A stretch of 64,000 nucleotides of DNA from Lentimicrobiaceae bacterium (GCA_023227965.1 JALOCA010000007.1:44821-108820), one strand, 5' to 3'; shown: positions 10,001-17,953, counted from the stretch's first letter. Translations and numbers: made by a program. Notes: generated by a model from the sequence alone, not told the origin.

Positions 10001-10761
10001 AGGTTCAGCCCTAAACGATTGTATCCATAAGCATCAAGGAATTCTGATGTTTGACCATCAATACCTGCACCGAAGGTACGAGAAGGACCTTTGGTAGTAA
10101 CATTGATAATACCTCCTGTAACATCGCCATACTGAGCGGGAACACCTCCAAGGATTACCGAAACCTGGTCAATGGAGGCTTCGGGAAGGCTTTGGGATCC
10201 ACGTACCTTGATACCATCTATATACATTACGGTACCGTCGGAACGTTGCCCGCGGATACCTCCTACATTACCGTCCGACGAAAAAACACCTCCTACAGTA
10301 GTAGCAATGGCGTTAGCTGAACGGTTAGGCATTTTGGCAATTTCTTCCGAAGTAACGGTAGCCCCGCTGGCAGTCTGGTCTTTGCTAATCAGAGGCACCT
10401 TGTAGTCAACAACTTCTACTTCAGTAAGTTGCGTTGTTGTGGCTTCCATTTCAAGGTCGAGAAAAGTAATTTTATCGGAGTTAATAATTACTCCTTTAAT
10501 AAGATAGGGTTTATACCCTACAAAAGTTGCTTTTACATTGTATTTTCCTGGAGAAATCGGCTTAATAGTATAATTCCCGTCAAAATCCGAGGTGGAACCA
10601 CCCGCCTGAGTACCTCCCAATTCTATTACAATGTTAGCAAAGGGAACCGCATCTTTTGTCGTTTTGTCGGTAATTTTCCCTTTCAACGTTCCTGACTGCG
10701 AAAAGACTAACGCAGATGCTGCCAGTACAAGTCCAAATGTTAAGAGTAGCTTTTTTAACAT
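7066..10761 (-). CDS. TonB-dependent outer-membrane receptor with carboxypeptidase-regulatory domain
   Basis: A 1231-residue TonB-dependent receptor. Order: signal peptide (1-22, ending ALVFSQSG), carboxypeptidase-regulatory-like beta domain (about 23-110, GKITDKTTKDAVPFANIVIE), plug (about 135-230 with GGIRGQRSDGTVMYIDGIKV and YGDVTGGIINVTTKG), then the barrel, ending LGLSLNF. No SusD partner lies beside it, so this is not a classical polysaccharide-utilisation locus; the downstream partners are a 1472-residue secreted protein and a PorV-like barrel. A box resembling TAnnTTTG lies on the minus strand just upstream near 10809-10816, but its last base does not fit. The ligand cannot be deduced. 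Confidence 0.92.
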   Translation of the reverse strand: MLKKLLLTFGLVLAASALVFSQSGTLKGKITDKTTKDAVPFANIVIELGGTQAGGSTSDFDGNYTIKPISPGKYNVKATFVGYKPYLIKGVIINSDKITFLDLEMEATTTQLTEVEVVDYKVPLISKDQTASGATVTSEEIAKMPNRSANAIATTVGGVFSSDGNVGGIRGQRSDGTVMYIDGIKVRGSQSLPEASIDQVSVILGGVPAQYGDVTGGIINVTTKGPSRTFGAGIDGQTSEFLDAYGYNRLGLNLQGPLIKSRDPNQPTSLLGYFIAAEGTYNRDGRPTSTGLWKVKSDVLQDIKDSPLRPSGSGSGSYPNSAFIHKEDLEHINSTLNTSDLEFNGSGKIDVRTTKNTNLTIGGSYNYNNGRQFNFYNSMYNWDNNAQYINSTYRGFVKFTHRIPADKESKQLIKNIYYSIQGDYTKYHGVAQDANHKDDLFKYGYIGKFERHTIRSFTTDYQRDSISGLYAHLQNDFRDTLLSFTRSEVNPVLANYTSLYYSMYDETAGNYDNRDNVINGKGLLNGMNADAVYSLWGAPGNLQSDYSVVDNTQIGINFHLSADIGNHAIQIGGQYEQREDRGYGYLQVPQLWQQMYGLTNAHIEQLDKSDPQKVMLDGVFQDTIYYHRLYDANSQSKFDKNLRQLMGLNIDGTEYIDIDSYDIEKHTINYYDQDQKLQTISLTKPLNIDMFSADELLNSGNSLVTYYGYDYTGKKLNSKPVFSDFFTSNDGKRSIGAFEPIYMAGYIQDKFAFKDLIFNVGLRVDRFDANQMVMTDPYLLCVAKTVGETKNEFSHPGNMKDGYTVYVTSTDNSVVSGYRNGNVWYDADGLEISDPEAVLGKSGNGVLPYLNEDEGGENLTQEKTIQRVFKDYDPQWNFMPRISFSFPISDEALFFAHYDVLTQRPASRVLQMDPTDYLFLNVRSSPTINNPNLKPEKTIDYELGFQQKLTNSSSLVLSTYYREVRDQIQIYRYTGAYPKTYYSYNNIDFGTIKGLTLTYDLRRTQNARVRASYSLQFANGTGSNENTARSLVTSGQPNLRTLLPLNDDRRHSINILLDYRWDEGAQYNGPVIKHTVKGTDKVKTYQLLKNTGVNFTINGGSGTPYTKSSKIYPLGGSRVIEGSINGSRLPWSFRIDARLDRDIMLNWGKSGAYMNIYLQVLNIFDTKNILAVYEATGNADDDGYLAAAEYQTQINQQLDSESYRLLYKYALLNPSNYSAPRQIRLGLSLNF

Positions 10762-10879
10762 ACCATACAGTTTTATGTTAGATTACAACGTGTTTTTTAA
10801 AAAGTGCGTAAAGGTAAAAAGAAAAATAAGTATCTTCCAAATGATATTTTCACCCTCTATCAAAAAAAAAGATTTATGC

Positions 10880-11305
10880 TTAATAATTGCGTTTCAGTAT
10901 TTCCGAATAAATTACTGCTTTTACGGCATCAAAATCCGTATTTGCATTTGTCTGTTGATGTTCTCTGATTTCTGTTTTTTCCTCTTTTTTTCCCTGCTGT
11001 TGTTGATTTATTTCTTCTTTGGCAAGGCTGTCGTAAGTAAATATTTTAGATTGTTGTTGCAAAGTAAGTTCATCATAGGTAATCGTTGGTTCGGGTATAT
11101 TTTCTTCCTGTGCTTCGGGTTCCGGGCTAAAAGGTTCAAAAAAAAACTGTTGTTGTGTAAGGGGTTCTGAAAAACTGTTTTTCGTTGTATCAGTTCTCTC
11201 AACTGCTGCTGGCGGTTTTTTCACGGTTTGTAATTTCTGATTTCCTTTATAGATGGCATAAATTAGCCAGAATACACCTATTATTATATATATTACATCA
11301 TCCAT
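10880..11305 (-). CDS. Hypothetical single-pass membrane protein
   Basis: Unrecognised protein of 141 residues. One hydrophobic segment at residues 4-19 (VIYIIIGVFWLIYAIY) is followed by a long polar, Pro/Glu/Gln-rich stretch with no Cys and low complexity. This suggests an inner-membrane anchor with a disordered cytoplasmic or periplasmic tail. It is followed upstream on the same strand by a Lys-rich lipoprotein (15-base gap after that gene's start region), so the two may be co-transcribed. No family assignment is possible by eye. Confidence 0.65.
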   Translation of the reverse strand: MDDVIYIIIGVFWLIYAIYKGNQKLQTVKKPPAAVERTDTTKNSFSEPLTQQQFFFEPFSPEPEAQEENIPEPTITYDELTLQQQSKIFTYDSLAKEEINQQQQGKKEEKTEIREHQQTNANTDFDAVKAVIYSEILKRNY

Positions 11306-11320
11306 GGGATTTTATTTTCA

Positions 11321-11611
11321 TTAAAAAAAAACAAGAATACTGTTATTGTGCCGTTTCCTGTTTACTTTTTGGGAACTTCGTTTTGTTTTTTTCATCATTT
11401 TTTTGGTATCCGTACTTTGCATTTTGTAGTGGGCTTTTTTGGCTTTATTATATTCTTTTTCAGATGCTTTATCCTCTGCTTCTTTCTGTTTTTCTATTTG
11501 TTTCTCTTTTTTAGCGATTGTTTTTTCTTTAGAATTTGACAAAAGGATTTTGCATCCGGAAGCTATTTGTAAAAAACATACTATTAGTAATAAACACCCT
11601 GTTCTTTTCAT
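11321..11611 (-). CDS. Small lysine-rich lipoprotein
   Basis: A 96-residue protein with a type II signal peptide: MKRTGCLLLIVCFLQIASGC, the lipobox cysteine being residue 20. The mature part is extremely basic (KEKQIEKQKEAEDKASEKEY and a Lys/Arg-rich end) and predicted helical. Short lipoproteins of this kind are common in Bacteroidota and of unknown function. It ends just before the membrane protein on the same strand. Confidence 0.65.
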   Translation of the reverse strand: MKRTGCLLLIVCFLQIASGCKILLSNSKEKTIAKKEKQIEKQKEAEDKASEKEYNKAKKAHYKMQSTDTKKMMKKTKRSSQKVNRKRHNNSILVFF

Positions 11612-11725
11612 TTTTTGTCGTAAGAATTTCCTGTCTGGAATAAAGTTTTAAAATTATAAATAATTTCTTTATCTCCTGAAAATTATAAAGAATAATCTGC
11701 GTTATTTGTAAAATTATCGGTCAAC

Positions 11726-11756
11726 TTGCTTTTTTTGCCGTTATTTTGTATTTTTG
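11726..11756 (+). promoter_or_regulatory. Bacteroidota-type promoter for the Rieske-like lipoprotein
   Basis: TTG (11726-11728) and TATTTTTG (11749-11756) are separated by 20 bases, matching the -33/-7 arrangement used by the primary sigma factor of Bacteroidota. Transcription would start near 11763, some 17 bases before the ATG at 11780. Confidence 0.6.
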
Positions 11757-11779
11757 TAAATTTATTTATCATTCTGAAC

Positions 11780-12205
11780 ATGAAATTTTTATATAGGATT
11801 TTATTTCTTTTAGTCATGTTTTTGCCGGTTGCCGGTTGCGATGATGATTACTCGGACGTCCCCTATGCTTATATAGATATTTACATAAATCCTAATTCAA
11901 CGGAATATAATGAGTTGAATACAGTAAACGGTTGGGTATATCTGAAGGGTACGTCTCCAAGCAGAGGGATTATTGTTTGCAGAATATCACAAGATGAATT
12001 TATGGCTTACGAGCGTACTTGTCCTTACGATGCTGATAAGGATAATGCAATTGTAGAAGTCGAATCTCCTCTTGTAGCCGTTGATTCTCTTTGTGGTTCC
12101 CGGTATATTTTAACAGATGGCAGTCGTTTTGACGGACCTGCCAAGTTACCCCTTAAGCAATATCGTACAAACTACAACGGTGCAATTTTGCACATCTATA
12201 ATTAA
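11780..12205 (+). CDS. Rieske-fold-like lipoprotein lacking the cluster histidines
   Basis: A 141-residue lipoprotein starting at the ATG at 11780, because this start gives a clear type II signal peptide (LPVAGC, Cys20). The rest has the layout of small Bacteroidota Rieske-domain lipoproteins: EFMAYERTCPYD, then DSLCGSRYILTDGSRFDGPA and PLKQY. In a true Rieske protein the two loops read C-x-H and C-x-x-H; here they read C81-P-Y83 and C105-G-S-R108. Both cysteines remain and both histidines are gone, so a [2Fe-2S] Rieske cluster is unlikely; a disulphide is possible. Role unknown. It stands alone with its own promoter and converges on ahcY. Confidence 0.7.
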   Translation: MKFLYRILFLLVMFLPVAGCDDDYSDVPYAYIDIYINPNSTEYNELNTVNGWVYLKGTSPSRGIIVCRISQDEFMAYERTCPYDADKDNAIVEVESPLVAVDSLCGSRYILTDGSRFDGPAKLPLKQYRTNYNGAILHIYN

Positions 12206-12308
12206 ACCTGACAGACAACCATGTAATTTTTACCCATTGGATGCAGGGCAAAATGATTTTCTGGCAATAAAGATTCACAGGATAAATTATACTGTACACA
12301 CTATCTAT

Positions 12309-12328
12309 AAGGAACCCGGGTTCCTTTT
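12309..12328. terminator. Perfect GC-rich palindrome between convergent genes
   Basis: AAGGAACCC (12309-12317) is followed directly by its reverse complement GGGTTCCTT (12318-12326) and a few T residues. It lies between the 3' ends of the Rieske-like gene and ahcY, where a bidirectional terminator is expected. The T run is short, so the call is moderate. Confidence 0.5.
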
Positions 12329-12357
12329 CAGCAAGCTAAAATCTAAATAAATTCAGA

Positions 12358-13782
12358 TTAATATCTGTAATGGTCAGCCTTATAGGGTCCATTTATGGGA
12401 ACACCAATGTACCCGGCTTGTTCAGGGGTAAGTGTTGTCAGTTTTACTCCGATTTGCTCAAGGTGAAGGCGAGCGACTTCCTCATCGAGTTGTTTGGGTA
12501 AACGATACACACCCACTTCATACACATTGTTCCAAAGATCAAGTTGGGCAAGGGTTTGGTTGGTAAATGAATTACTCATCACAAAAGAAGGGTGCCCCGT
12601 TGCACAGCCCAGGTTTACCAGTCTGCCTTCGGCAAGCAGAAAAATTACATGACCATCTGGGAAAATGTATTTATCTACCTGAGGCTTAATGTTCACTTTT
12701 GTAACTCCTTGGTAATTATTTAGTTTATCTACCTGTATTTCGTTGTCGAAATGACCTATATTGCAAACGATTGCCTGGTCGTTCATTTTAGCTAAATGTT
12801 CTATTGTGATTACGTCGCGGTTACCGGTAGTGGTAACAAAAATATTGCCTTCGGCTAAAGTGTTTTCAATGGTAGTTACTTCAAAACCCTCCATTGCAGC
12901 CTGCAAGGCACAAATGGGGTCAATTTCGGTAACGATTACCCTGGCGCCGTACGAACGCATTGACCTTGCACAACCTTTACCCACATCACCATAACCCAAT
13001 ATCACAACCACTTTACCGGCTATCATTACATCGGTTGCCCGTTTAATACCATCGGCAAGGGATTCGCGGCAACCATACAAATTATCAAATTTTGATTTGG
13101 TAACCGAGTCGTTCACATTGATGGCGGGTATCAGCAATTCGCCTTTTTCCATCATTTGATACAGACGGTGCACACCGGTAGTAGTTTCTTCCGAAACACC
13201 TTTCAGCTCGGCAACTGTGCGATGCCATCGTGTGGGGTCTTTGGTTAAAATGCGTTTTATCGTATTAATGACAACAGATTCTTCGTGGCTTGCAGGGGTT
13301 ATATTCAATACTTCCGGATCTTCTTCGGCTGCATATCCTTTGTGAATTATCAAAGTGGCATCACCACCATCGTCAACAATCAAATTCGGACCGTTGCCCC
13401 CGGTAAATGCCAATGCCTGTGCCGTACACCACCAATATTCTTCGAGTGTCTCTCCTTTCCAGGCAAAAACAGGAATGCCCTTCGCGGCAATGGCAGCGGC
13501 AGCATGATCCTGGGTAGAAAAAATATTGCAGCTTGCCCAACGTACTTCGGCACCTAACTCAACCAAAGTTTCGATAAGCACAGCAGTTTGAATGGTCATA
13601 TGAAGCGAACCTGTGATACGGGCTCCCTTCAGTGGTTTGATTGCACTGTATTTCTTTCGGATAGCCATTAATCCGGGCATTTCCTTTTCGGCAATTTCTA
13701 TTTCCTTACGACCCCAGTCTGCAAGAGAAATATCTGCAACTTTATACATAGTAGCAGATTCTGTATTAATATCCTTCATCAA
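12358..13782 (-). CDS. ahcY: Adenosylhomocysteinase
   Basis: Hydrolyses S-adenosyl-homocysteine to adenosine and homocysteine in the activated methyl cycle, with bound NAD. The 474 residues correspond to the longer bacterial form. Visible markers are SLHMTIQTAVLIETLVELGA near residue 60, the NAD-binding VVILGYGDVGKGCARSMRSYG near 255-275, CNIGHFDNEIQ, and the C-terminal PFGPYKADHYRY-type ending (here INGPYKADHYRY). It is a stand-alone gene with a good promoter on the minus strand at 13834-13865. Confidence 0.98.
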   Translation of the reverse strand: MMKDINTESATMYKVADISLADWGRKEIEIAEKEMPGLMAIRKKYSAIKPLKGARITGSLHMTIQTAVLIETLVELGAEVRWASCNIFSTQDHAAAAIAAKGIPVFAWKGETLEEYWWCTAQALAFTGGNGPNLIVDDGGDATLIIHKGYAAEEDPEVLNITPASHEESVVINTIKRILTKDPTRWHRTVAELKGVSEETTTGVHRLYQMMEKGELLIPAINVNDSVTKSKFDNLYGCRESLADGIKRATDVMIAGKVVVILGYGDVGKGCARSMRSYGARVIVTEIDPICALQAAMEGFEVTTIENTLAEGNIFVTTTGNRDVITIEHLAKMNDQAIVCNIGHFDNEIQVDKLNNYQGVTKVNIKPQVDKYIFPDGHVIFLLAEGRLVNLGCATGHPSFVMSNSFTNQTLAQLDLWNNVYEVGVYRLPKQLDEEVARLHLEQIGVKLTTLTPEQAGYIGVPINGPYKADHYRY

Positions 13783-13833
13783 AAAAATTTTTGCAAAAAT
13801 AGGTATTCTTATTCAATAATCATGAATAGAAAA

Positions 13834-13865
13834 CAAAGATAAAGTAAAACAAATCTTAACAACAA
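13834..13865 (-). promoter_or_regulatory. Promoter of ahcY
   Basis: Read on the minus strand: TATCTTTG (13841-13834) with TTG repeats (13865-13860) 18-21 bases upstream. This matches the Bacteroidota -33/-7 pattern and places the start about 45 bases upstream of the ahcY ATG. The rest of the 13783-14066 gap is AT-rich and shows nothing else I can support. Confidence 0.55.
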
Positions 13866-14066
13866 TGAAACATTAAACAGGTAAACAAATTATTACTACC
13901 CTGTGCTACTAAAAGAAATACTGTTTTATGTCTAAATTTTTCTGCAGTATATCTAACAAAATTCTTATTTGTATCAAGTAAAAAAAATATTTAATATCTG
14001 ATACCTCTTTTATAATACCAAAAATTGGTTTTATTTTGCCCGCAGAAAACCATTACCCATAAATTT

Positions 14067-14477
14067 ATGAAACCTACACATATTGAACATATTGGAATTG
14101 CTGTAAAAAGCCTTGAAGAAAGTATTCCTTATTACGAAAGCATATTAGGATTACAATGCTATGCCATAGAAGAAGTGAAAGAGCAAAAAGTTAAAACCGC
14201 TTTTTTTATGGTTGGTTCTACCAAAATAGAACTGCTCGAAAGCACCGATCCAGAAGGACCTATTGGTAAATTCATCGAAAAAAAAGGAGAAGGAGTGCAC
14301 CATATTGCTTTTGCCGTTAAAGGACTGGAAGAAGCACTTGCCGATGTTCAAAGTAAAGGCGTGCAACTGATTGACAAAACCCCCCGCCAAGGAGCCGAAG
14401 GGTTGCACATTGCTTTCCTGCATCCCAGATCAACCATGGGGGTTCTAACCGAATTATGTGAGAACAAAAATAAATAA
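14067..14477 (+). CDS. mce: Methylmalonyl-CoA epimerase
   Basis: Interconverts (R)- and (S)-methylmalonyl-CoA. The 136-residue protein starts at the ATG at 14067, giving the family opening MKPTHIEHIGIAVKSLEE; a longer in-frame extension to 14025 is not needed. It is a single glyoxalase/VOC domain with metal ligands expected at His in EHIGIA, His in GVHHIAFAV and Glu in TELCE near the end. It is the first gene of the methylmalonyl-CoA decarboxylase operon, 57 bases before mmdA. Confidence 0.95.
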   Translation: MKPTHIEHIGIAVKSLEESIPYYESILGLQCYAIEEVKEQKVKTAFFMVGSTKIELLESTDPEGPIGKFIEKKGEGVHHIAFAVKGLEEALADVQSKGVQLIDKTPRQGAEGLHIAFLHPRSTMGVLTELCENKNK

Positions 14478-14534
14478 TTCCGGGAAGTTACTCTTTGTAA
14501 ATAAATAACAACATATAAATAACTTAATAGTATC

Positions 14535-16094
14535 ATGGCAATAGAAGATAAAATACAAGAACTTCTGAACAAGAGAGAACAGGCAAAACTTGGAGGAGGT
14601 CAAAAACGAATTGATTCGCAGCACAAAAAAGGAAAATTTACCGCACGCGAACGCATTGATTTATTATTGGATGAAGGTAGTTTTGAGGAATTCGACATGT
14701 TTGTAACCCACAATTGCCACGACTTTGGTCTGGAAAAAGAATCCTACCTTTCCGATGGTGTGGTTACCGGTTACGGAACTATTGACGGAAGAATAGTTTA
14801 TGTGTTTTCGCAGGATTTTACTGTTTTCGGCGGTTCGCTTTCGGAAGCCTATGCCCAAAAAATTTGCAAGGTTCTCGATAAAGCAATGAAAGTGGGTGCA
14901 CCTATCATCGGTATCAACGACAGCGGTGGTGCCCGCATACAGGAAGGGGTGAAAAGTTTGGGTGGCTATGCCGATATTTTTCAGCGCAATATTCTTGCTT
15001 CAGGGGTAGTTCCGCAAATTTCTGCCATTTTTGGACCTTGTGCCGGTGGTGCAGTGTATTCGCCTGCCCTTACCGACTTTATTGTGATGAGCAAGAAAAC
15101 CAGTTATATGTTTGTAACAGGTCCTAAGGTAGTAAAAACCGTTACTGGTGAAATAGTTACTGATGAAGATCTTGGCGGAGCCATGGTGCACGGGGCAAAA
15201 TCAGGAGTTACCCATTTTGTAGCCGACGATGAAAAAGAAGGAATTCTTCTCATCCGAAAACTTCTCACTTATCTTCCACAAAATAACTTAGAAGACCCCC
15301 CCCTGTCGCCCTGCGACGATCCGATTGACCGCCTCGAAGATTCGCTCAATTATTTTATTCCGGAAAACCCCAATAAACCCTACGACGTAAAAGACGTTAT
15401 TCATGCTATTGCCGATTATAGTGAATTTATGGAGGTACAACGTCATTACGCTCCCAACATTGTTATCGGTTTTGCCAAGTTCAATGGGCTGCCTGTTGGC
15501 ATTGTGGCTAACCAGCCCAACTACCTCGCCGGCGTACTCGATATTAATGCCAGTCGTAAAGGAGCACGTTTTGTTCGCTTTTGTGATGCTTTTAATATTC
15601 CATTGGTTACTCTCGTCGACGTTCCAGGCTTCCTGCCCGGTACTGCACAGGAATATGGCGGAATTATTATTCACGGGGCGAAACTGTTGTATGCTTACGG
15701 AGAGGCTACAGTGCCCAAAGTAACTGTTATACTTCGCAAAGCTTATGGCGGAGCTTATGATGTAATGAGTTCAAAGCACCTTCGTGGCGACATTAACTAC
15801 GCCTGGCCTACTGCCGAAATAGCTGTCATGGGACCAAAAGGTGCAATAGAAATACTACAAAGCAAAAAGATAAATGAACTTGAAGACGCTGCAGCAAAAG
15901 ACGAATTTATCCGCAAAGCCGAACAGGAATACAAAAACAAATTTGCTAATCCTTATAACGCAGCCAAATACGGATATATTGACGATGTGATAGAACCCCG
16001 TAATACCCGTTTTCGTATCATCCGCGCCTTGCAAGCACTGGCTACAAAAAAAGTTTTGAACCCACCCAAAAAACATGATAACTTGCCATTATAG
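14535..16094 (+). CDS. mmdA: Methylmalonyl-CoA decarboxylase carboxyltransferase subunit (propionyl-CoA carboxylase beta type)
   Basis: A 519-residue acyl-CoA carboxyltransferase of two crotonase-fold halves. It moves the carboxyl group between methylmalonyl-CoA and biotin. Markers: GGGQKRIDSQHKKGKFTARERI at the N terminus, INDSGGARIQEGVKSLGGY and FGPCAGGAVYSPALTDF in the first half, and VDVPGFLPGTAQEYGGIIIHGAKLLYAY with KAYGGAYDVMSSKHL in the second. The decarboxylase interpretation, as opposed to a cytosolic ATP-dependent carboxylase, rests on the biotin carrier and sodium-pump subunits downstream. Confidence 0.95.
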   Translation: MAIEDKIQELLNKREQAKLGGGQKRIDSQHKKGKFTARERIDLLLDEGSFEEFDMFVTHNCHDFGLEKESYLSDGVVTGYGTIDGRIVYVFSQDFTVFGGSLSEAYAQKICKVLDKAMKVGAPIIGINDSGGARIQEGVKSLGGYADIFQRNILASGVVPQISAIFGPCAGGAVYSPALTDFIVMSKKTSYMFVTGPKVVKTVTGEIVTDEDLGGAMVHGAKSGVTHFVADDEKEGILLIRKLLTYLPQNNLEDPPLSPCDDPIDRLEDSLNYFIPENPNKPYDVKDVIHAIADYSEFMEVQRHYAPNIVIGFAKFNGLPVGIVANQPNYLAGVLDINASRKGARFVRFCDAFNIPLVTLVDVPGFLPGTAQEYGGIIIHGAKLLYAYGEATVPKVTVILRKAYGGAYDVMSSKHLRGDINYAWPTAEIAVMGPKGAIEILQSKKINELEDAAAKDEFIRKAEQEYKNKFANPYNAAKYGYIDDVIEPRNTRFRIIRALQALATKKVLNPPKKHDNLPL

Positions 16095-16106
16095 GAGGGA
16101 AAAAAC

Positions 16107-16400
16107 ATGAAGATTCATTTGAAAAAAAGCGAAAACAGGAAAAAGGGCATGGAAAATTCCCAGGAACCTGCACCCGATACTCAAAACCCCCAGCCTACTG
16201 AAGACAATACCGGTGAAGTAGTTACAGCTATTGGACTGGCATTAAGTATGTACATGCGCGATATTCACGATTTTGAACAGGCAGTTATTACCATGCAAAA
16301 AGTAATGCGCCCCTATTCGCCCTGGAGCTCGAAATTTTACGGACTAAAACAACAACCCATGCATATCCCGGGATTTCGTCAGCATTATCATAAATCCTAA
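16107..16400 (+). CDS. Soluble OadG/MmdD-like decarboxylase subunit (C-terminal half only)
   Basis: A 97-residue protein with no membrane segment. Its C-terminal part, GEVVTAIGLALSMYMRDIHD then YSPWSSKFYGL, matches the region that follows the membrane anchor in OadG-like gamma/delta subunits of Bacteroidota decarboxylases. The N-terminal 30 residues are Pro/Gln/Glu-rich and look disordered. It sits 12 bases after mmdA and 12 before the biotin carrier, the place of an OadG gene. The missing membrane anchor appears as a separate 40-residue gene at 19094. Probably bridges the carboxyltransferase and the biotin carrier; this role is inferred from family knowledge. Confidence 0.75.
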   Translation: MKIHLKKSENRKKGMENSQEPAPDTQNPQPTEDNTGEVVTAIGLALSMYMRDIHDFEQAVITMQKVMRPYSPWSSKFYGLKQQPMHIPGFRQHYHKS

Positions 16401-16412
16401 AAAAGAATAAAA

Positions 16413-16856
16413 ATGAAAAATTTCAAGTTTAAAATAAATAATAAACAGTACGATGTTGAAATTATCAGCATTGACGATAACCTTGCAAAAGTAAACGTAA
16501 ACGGAACAACTTACGAAGTGGAAGTTGATCGCCAGTTGAAAACGACAAAAACCCCCACTCTGGTTCGTTCGGTAGCCATTCCGTCAACCGATTCTATTCC
16601 GCAAACTGCACGTACCTCGAGCCCTGCTACTGCCAAAGGCGGCGGAGCCATCAAATCACCGCTTCCCGGAATCATACTTGAGGTGTGCATCAAAGTCGGC
16701 GACAAGGTTTCTATTGGTCAGAAAATCGTGAGCCTCGAAGCCATGAAAATGGAAAATAATATCAATTCAGATATTGACGGGACGGTTTCCGCTATTCACG
16801 TGCAAAAAAGCGACTCAGTACTTGAAGGCGACCTTCTGATAGAAATAGCAAAATAA
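16413..16856 (+). CDS. mmdC: Biotin carboxyl carrier subunit of methylmalonyl-CoA decarboxylase
   Basis: A 147-residue biotinyl-domain protein. The biotinylation motif LEAMKMENNI near residue 110 carries the modified lysine, within GGGAIKSPLPGIILEVCIKVG...GTVSAIHVQKSDSVLEGDLL. An N-terminal region (1-45) is the usual short beta domain, and a Pro/Ala/Ser/Thr linker (about 48-75) gives the swinging arm. It carries CO2 from the carboxyltransferase to the membrane pump subunit. Confidence 0.95.
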   Translation: MKNFKFKINNKQYDVEIISIDDNLAKVNVNGTTYEVEVDRQLKTTKTPTLVRSVAIPSTDSIPQTARTSSPATAKGGGAIKSPLPGIILEVCIKVGDKVSIGQKIVSLEAMKMENNINSDIDGTVSAIHVQKSDSVLEGDLLIEIAK

Positions 16857-16885
16857 AGTTTTTAACTTATTAAATATCTGTAATT

Positions 16886-17932
16886 ATGAGCACTCAAATG
16901 ATTTTTTGGGCAGCCTTTGTCATATTGTTTTTTATAGTTTTTTTCATTGATATGTATGCTACCGGACATCGCAAAGGCGATCTTACCGTTGGCATTGCAC
17001 TACGATGGACTGCCCTCTGGATTTCCATTGCCTTGCTCTATGGGCTGGCAATATTTCTGTTTTTCCCTCAAAACTCTGAAAGCACTGTACGAACAGGCTC
17101 TGTGATGATGTTTAAATTTATTTCAGGTTATCTTACCGAGTATTCCCTTTCGGTTGACAACCTTTTTGTGTTTATCATGATTTTTTCATTGATGGGCGTA
17201 CATGAAAATAACCAACCTAAGCTGCTTAAGCTCGGTATTTTACTTTCCATTGTATTGCGTATCCTTTTTATCCTCGCCGGAATGGAACTGGTACAGCGTT
17301 TTAGTTGGATTATTTACATTTTTGGTATTATTCTGTTGTGGACTGCTTATAAAATGGCTTTCACCAGTGGGGATGATCATGTAGATCCCCAGTCCAACAT
17401 TCTGTACAAAACAGCTTCGAAACTTTTTCCGCTGGATCCTGACCCGCATGCCTCTCATTTTTTCAAAAGAATGAATGGGAAAATATACATTACCAGTATT
17501 TTTCTTGTTTTCCTTGTAATTGGTTCTACCGATGTTTTGTTTGCCGTTGACTCTATCCCTGCCATTATTGGTGTGATAAAGGAAGGAGCAACAAATATTC
17601 TTACCTCTTCGGAGGAAGATTTCCTCGCTGTAACTTCCAATGTTTTTGCCGTGATGGGATTGGTTTCCCTGTTTTTTGCGCTCAAAGGCATCATGGGCAT
17701 GTTCCGTTACCTGAAAACTGGTGTTAGCTTTATCCTGTTTTTTATTGGTATGAAAATGCTTCTTGGATCCGTTCATGTGGTTGAAGAATTTTTCAAATCC
17801 CATTCCTGGGTATCATTACTGGTAATTATCTTAACCCTTCTGATTTCCGTTTTACTTTCCATAATCATTAAAGAAAAGGAAGAGATAGAAGATCTGAAAG
17901 AAGAAATCGAACAAATAAAACACGATGATTAA
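16886..17932 (+). CDS. TerC family integral membrane protein
   Basis: A 348-residue membrane protein with about eight hydrophobic segments. The family signatures EYSLSVDNLFVFIMIF (near 85-100) and VIGSTDVLFAVDSIPAI (near 210-228) each hold a membrane-buried acidic residue. TerC proteins are linked to tellurite resistance and, for Alx/YkoY-like members, to manganese export; the substrate here is unknown. The charged C-terminal tail (EEIEDLKEEIEQIKHDD) is a short coiled coil. It lies between the biotin carrier (29-base gap) and pump (21-base gap) genes of the mmd operon, which is unusual. Confidence 0.9.
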   Translation: MSTQMIFWAAFVILFFIVFFIDMYATGHRKGDLTVGIALRWTALWISIALLYGLAIFLFFPQNSESTVRTGSVMMFKFISGYLTEYSLSVDNLFVFIMIFSLMGVHENNQPKLLKLGILLSIVLRILFILAGMELVQRFSWIIYIFGIILLWTAYKMAFTSGDDHVDPQSNILYKTASKLFPLDPDPHASHFFKRMNGKIYITSIFLVFLVIGSTDVLFAVDSIPAIIGVIKEGATNILTSSEEDFLAVTSNVFAVMGLVSLFFALKGIMGMFRYLKTGVSFILFFIGMKMLLGSVHVVEEFFKSHSWVSLLVIILTLLISVLLSIIIKEKEEIEDLKEEIEQIKHDD

Positions 17933-17953
17933 CTATAAATTTTAACAACACAA

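Noticed and set aside
7066..10761. SusC of a polysaccharide-utilisation locus
   Set aside because: No SusD-like gene, glycoside hydrolase or regulator lies alongside; the neighbours are a secreted protein and a PorV-like barrel.
10631..11170. Plus-strand frame of 179 codons across the TonB receptor start and the small membrane protein gene
   Set aside because: It overlaps two minus-strand genes and is Phe/Lys-rich low complexity, a product of AT-rich DNA.
17240..17803. Long minus-strand reading frame opposite terC
   Set aside because: It lies wholly within a well-supported membrane protein gene and its translation is Lys/Asn/His-rich with no family features; a shadow frame.
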